Shown here: piece after piece, positions 8,501 through 10,508 of the stretch
How the letters are laid out: every line of letters begins with the position of its first letter
Numbering within the stretch: the stretch's first letter is position 1
DNA from: an uncultured Verrucomicrobiota bacterium
GTDB lineage: Bacteria; Verrucomicrobiota; Kiritimatiellia; RFP12; UBA1067
DNA length: 10,508 nucleotides
NCBI GenBank assembly: GCA_947305585.1
Contig: CAMZDY010000035.1
Coordinates: forward strand, 1 to 10,508
Direction: 5' to 3'
Made by a program: the position numbers and the translations under genes
The notes under the pieces: generated by a model
Told to the model about the DNA's origin: nothing
Seen by the model: only the letters and a program-made list of their open reading frames with translations
The model's database searches: none

Positions 8501-9187
8501 ATGCAAATGGTTGCCATTCTTTGCGCCATGTTGGCGGTGACGGGCGTGAGCCGCGAACCCGAAACCGGCAAACGCTGGTCGTGGGAGGGTCGGCATGCGC
8601 AATTCCTCGAAACGATTGCGGCAAACGGTGAAAAACCGTATGATATCGTCTTTCTGGGCGACTCCCTCACCGAGCTCATGACCAGCGAGCCGCGCGGCAA
8701 CCGCGAGGTGTTCGAGGAGTTCTACGGAGGTCTCAACACGCTCAATCTCGGCATCCGGGGCGACCGGATCGAGAACCTCGTCTGGCGGCTCGAGCACGGC
8801 GAGCTGGACGGCTACCGGGCGAGACTCTTCCGCATCCTTATCGGCACCAACAACGTGCCCAAGCGCTGGACGGCGGAGGAAATCTGCGCGGGCGTCCGGC
8901 AGATCGCGGAAATGGTGGCGGCCAAGCATCCGGAGGCGAAGATCGAAATCGTGTCCATTCTGCCGCGCGACGACCGCAAGTGTCCCCGCGACGGCATGGA
9001 GCGCATCCGGAACGCAAACCGGCTGTTGGCCGGGATTTGCGACGGCGAGAAGGTGGTGCTGGTGGATGCGTCCGCCAAGTTTCTGGACGAAAGGGGGCTG
9101 ATCAAAATGGAGCTTTACACCGACGGACTCCACCTCAGTCTCGAGGGCTACCGTACGCTCTTCGCCGAAGGACGGAAACCAAACTGA
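8501..9187 (+). CDS. Putatively exported SGNH/GDSL-family hydrolase
   Basis: This is a serine esterase of the SGNH superfamily, most like the platelet-activating-factor acetylhydrolase-type GDSL proteins. The 228 residues show block I GDSLT (53-57, nucleophile S55), block II glycine in NLGIRGD (82-88; G84), block III GTNN (115-118; N117) and block V D208-G-L-H211. The set is complete, so activity is expected on an ester or acetyl group; the substrate (acetylated glycan, lipid or other) cannot be read from the sequence. The N-terminus has a short hydrophobic stretch (about 3-16) that resembles a signal peptide, but it has no basic residue before it, so export is only likely. The gene begins 3 nt after the clpB stop; AAGGTG (8489-8494) may act as its ribosome binding site. 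Its TGA overlaps the next ATG by one base (TGATG). Confidence 0.85.
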   Translation: MQMVAILCAMLAVTGVSREPETGKRWSWEGRHAQFLETIAANGEKPYDIVFLGDSLTELMTSEPRGNREVFEEFYGGLNTLNLGIRGDRIENLVWRLEHGELDGYRARLFRILIGTNNVPKRWTAEEICAGVRQIAEMVAAKHPEAKIEIVSILPRDDRKCPRDGMERIRNANRLLAGICDGEKVVLVDASAKFLDERGLIKMELYTDGLHLSLEGYRTLFAEGRKPN

Positions 9188-9975
9188 TGGGCTGGATCGG
9201 ATCGTTGGCCGGAATGTACGTTGGGTCCAGCGTGGGCGGACTCCTGGGCGGCATCATCGGCGCCATCCTGGGCGGCAAACTGGAGGAGAAGCTCCGGGGC
9301 GCCCGTCCCGTCCAGTCCGCCTATCGCGAAGCCTCGCAGGAGCGGCGCGAACTCGTCACCCTCACCGCGCTTGCCGCCATGTTCGCCAAACTGGCCAAGG
9401 CGGACGGACTCGTCACCCGCGACGAAGTGGCGTTCTGCGAGCGGGCGTTCGACCGGCTGGGGCTCCGGGGCGAAAAGCGCGATTACTGCATCCAGGCGTT
9501 CCGTCGCGCCAAGCTCGACCGTCATACCATCTACGAGTACGCGTCCGACTTTACCCTCCACCAGCCCGATATCGCCATCCGCGAGCTCGTCTACGACATG
9601 TTGTGGGACCTCGCCTTCGCCGACGGCGTGCTGCATCCGGACGAACTCGAGATCCTCCGGCGCATCATCGTGCCGCTCGGGATCCGGGCCGAATATTACG
9701 CCTGGAAGGCGCATGAGCGCGGGATGTGGTCGGGTCGCAGACGGAATGCGCGTCGTGCGCCGGAAGCGGCCTACGACTACTCCATCCTGGGCGTGCCGCC
9801 CGATGCCGACGACGAAACCGTCAAGCGCGCCTATCGCGAAAAGGCCAAGCGGCTCCATCCAGACGTGCTCCGCCAGAACGGGCTTTCCGAAGAAATGCTT
9901 GCGCGCGCCACCGAGCAGATGGCCCGGCTCAACGCCGCGTGGGACCGGATCAAGCGCTCCCGTCCCAATCTCTGA
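9187..9975 (+). CDS. DjlA-like membrane-anchored TerB/J-domain cochaperone
   Basis: The 262-residue protein has the architecture and length of DjlA, an inner-membrane J-protein that stimulates DnaK. A Gly-rich transmembrane helix with GxxxG-like spacing spans about 4-29, followed by a charged linker, a TerB-like helical domain (about 54-170) with two acidic motifs, KADGLVTRDE (71-80) and FADGVLHPDE (144-153), then a basic linker and a C-terminal J-domain (about 196-258) with the essential HPD at 224-226 after KRAYREKAKRL. The start at 9187 gives a protein that begins at the membrane helix; GGAAA (9174-9178) precedes it by 8 nt. A longer in-frame reading back to 8980 would lie within the SGNH gene and is not credible. 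Operon linkage to clpB suggests it delivers DnaK to substrates near the membrane; this is inference. In E. coli DjlA is not linked to clpB. Confidence 0.88.
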   Translation: MGWIGSLAGMYVGSSVGGLLGGIIGAILGGKLEEKLRGARPVQSAYREASQERRELVTLTALAAMFAKLAKADGLVTRDEVAFCERAFDRLGLRGEKRDYCIQAFRRAKLDRHTIYEYASDFTLHQPDIAIRELVYDMLWDLAFADGVLHPDELEILRRIIVPLGIRAEYYAWKAHERGMWSGRRRNARRAPEAAYDYSILGVPPDADDETVKRAYREKAKRLHPDVLRQNGLSEEMLARATEQMARLNAAWDRIKRSRPNL

Positions 9976-9996
9976 TCCCCCGCCCCAATCGCCGGG

Positions 9997-10012
9997 AAAT
10001 ATTTGATATTTG
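9997..10012 (+). promoter_or_regulatory. AT-rich UP-element-like tract upstream of the ykgJ-type promoter
   Basis: The tract starts with the palindrome AAATATTT (9997-10004) and contains ATATTTG twice in tandem (9999-10005 and 10006-10012). It stands out in GC-rich surroundings and lies at about -54 to -39 relative to the predicted start, where the RNA polymerase alpha C-terminal domain binds UP elements. Confidence 0.45.
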
Positions 10013-10015
10013 CGC

Positions 10016-10044
10016 TTGCAATCAGGCGGAAAATATGATATAAT
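10016..10044 (+). promoter_or_regulatory. Sigma70-type promoter for the YkgJ-family gene
   Basis: TTGCAA (10016-10021), a 17-bp spacer and TATAAT (10039-10044), with TGA directly before the -10 as an extended -10. Transcription should begin near 10051, only about 3 nt before the first ATG (10054). No Shine-Dalgarno can fit, so the mRNA looks leaderless, as for topA. Confidence 0.75.
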
Positions 10045-10053
10045 ATCTTCACC

Positions 10054-10398
10054 ATGATGGGATCGGAATTCGAGTGTCGAGGGTGCGGGGCGTGCTGCCG
10101 CATCAAGGACGGGATCGTTCGCGTGTCGGACGCGGAAATCGCGCGGATTGCGGCGTTTCTCGGCGTTTCCGATCAGGAATTCATCGACCGCGAAACCGAG
10201 ATCGCTCCCGACCGGAAAGGGCTGATGCTCAAGAGCCGTCCGGACGGCGCGTGCGCGTGGCTGACCGATGACAACCGCTGCCGGATCCATCCCGTGAAGC
10301 CAGACAAGTGCCGGACGTTCCCGTACGAGTGGACCAACCCCGATTCGTCCGATATTTGCGCCGGGCTGAAAGAATGCGACCGCCGGGCAAGGGGCTAA
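10054..10398 (+). CDS. YkgJ-family cysteine cluster protein
   Basis: This small cytosolic protein (114 residues) belongs to the YkgJ/UPF0153 family, thought to bind zinc or an iron-sulfur cluster; its biochemical role is not established. The N-terminus has C8-x2-C11-x2-C14-C15 (C-R-G-C-G-A-C-C), the family hallmark. A second set follows: C67 in GACAWL, C76 in RCRIHP, C86 in KCRTFPYEW, then C102 and C108, for nine cysteines in all. There is no signal peptide or membrane segment. ATGs at 10054 and 10057 are both possible starts; with the predicted transcription start near 10051 neither has room for a ribosome binding site. The gene is preceded by its own promoter and followed after 24 bp by an apparently exported protein, possibly in the same transcript. 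Confidence 0.85.
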   Translation: MMGSEFECRGCGACCRIKDGIVRVSDAEIARIAAFLGVSDQEFIDRETEIAPDRKGLMLKSRPDGACAWLTDDNRCRIHPVKPDKCRTFPYEWTNPDSSDICAGLKECDRRARG

Positions 10399-10422
10399 GG
10401 ATTTGATGGAGAAAGTAAGGCC

Positions 10423-10508
10423 ATGATTCATAAAATGATGATGGCGGTGGGGTTCGCGGCGGCGATCGTGGTTGCGGCTGTTGGCGTTGCGCGAAGTAAG
10501 GGCATGTC
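10423..10508 (+). CDS. N-terminus of a probably exported or membrane-anchored protein (3' end outside window)
   Basis: An open frame of 28 codons runs from ATG 10423 to the window edge. The start is supported by purine-rich GGAG (10408-10411, 11 nt upstream) and TAAGG (10416-10420). The peptide begins M-I-H-K, then a hydrophobic Ala/Val-rich stretch (about residues 5-22), then A-R-S-K, which fits a signal peptide or single membrane anchor. No promoter or terminator is seen in the 24 bp after the YkgJ-family gene, so the two may be co-transcribed. The family cannot be told from this fragment. Confidence 0.5.
   Translation, partial: MIHKMMMAVGFAAAIVVAAVGVARSKGM

Noticed and set aside
8980..9186. 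Longer reading of the DjlA-like gene from ATG 8980.
   Set aside because: The extension is the SGNH gene read in another frame. The ATG at 9187 puts the membrane helix at the N-terminus as in DjlA.
9979..9996. Possible hairpin CCCG...CGGG after the DjlA-like gene as an intrinsic terminator.
   Set aside because: The stem is only 4 bp with a 10-nt loop and no following T-tract, so it is too weak to call. I found no convincing intrinsic terminator anywhere in the window.

Overview
The window comes from a GC-rich bacterium, and every gene lies on the + strand with almost no intergenic space. It is dominated by chromosomal housekeeping genes. I see no transposase, CRISPR array, prophage gene, rRNA or tRNA. 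The organism uses Shine-Dalgarno sites and has near-consensus sigma70-type promoters. It makes preQ1/queuosine and carries a Mur ligase with the meso-diaminopimelate DNPR motif. The style of the genes makes me think of the PVC group (for example Kiritimatiellota or Verrucomicrobiota), but that is only an impression; 16S or ribosomal-protein data would be needed.

Region 1 (1-2886) is the tail of a tightly packed operon: the 3' end of an endonuclease III gene (nth), queC (preQ0 synthase), rsmD (16S rRNA m2G966 methyltransferase), queF (preQ0 reductase) and a short MurE-type Mur ligase. Every junction overlaps (ATGA, 35 nt, 8 nt, TTGA). The Mur ligase is notable: it starts almost at its P-loop, and an in-frame stop upstream excludes the usual N-terminal UDP-binding domain.

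Region 2 (2883-6356) is a topA-xerC unit. A perfect TTGACA-17-TATAAT promoter overlaps the Mur ligase stop codon and lies so close to the topA start that the transcript should be leaderless or nearly so. This topoisomerase I has no zinc ribbon; its C-terminus instead holds three copies of a helical repeat. The tyrosine recombinase overlaps topA by ATGA and has a complete catalytic set.

Region 3 (6357-9975) begins with a 92-bp intergenic region carrying an extended -10 promoter and two inverted repeats. It continues with an apparent protein quality-control operon: a ClpB disaggregase that natively lacks the N-domain, a putatively exported SGNH/GDSL hydrolase, and a membrane-anchored TerB plus J-domain (DjlA-like) cochaperone. 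ClpB works with DnaK, and J-proteins load DnaK, so the pairing makes functional sense.

Region 4 (9976-10508) has a second promoter of the topA type (TTGCAA-17-TATAAT with an AT-rich upstream tract), again almost touching the start codon. It drives a small Cys-rich YkgJ-family protein, followed by the first 28 codons of an apparently exported or membrane-anchored protein that runs off the window.

No wholly new system is evident. The observations most worth checking are the domain-reduced Mur ligase, the repeat-bearing topoisomerase tail, the N-domain-less ClpB with its J-protein partner, and the recurrent leaderless promoter layout.
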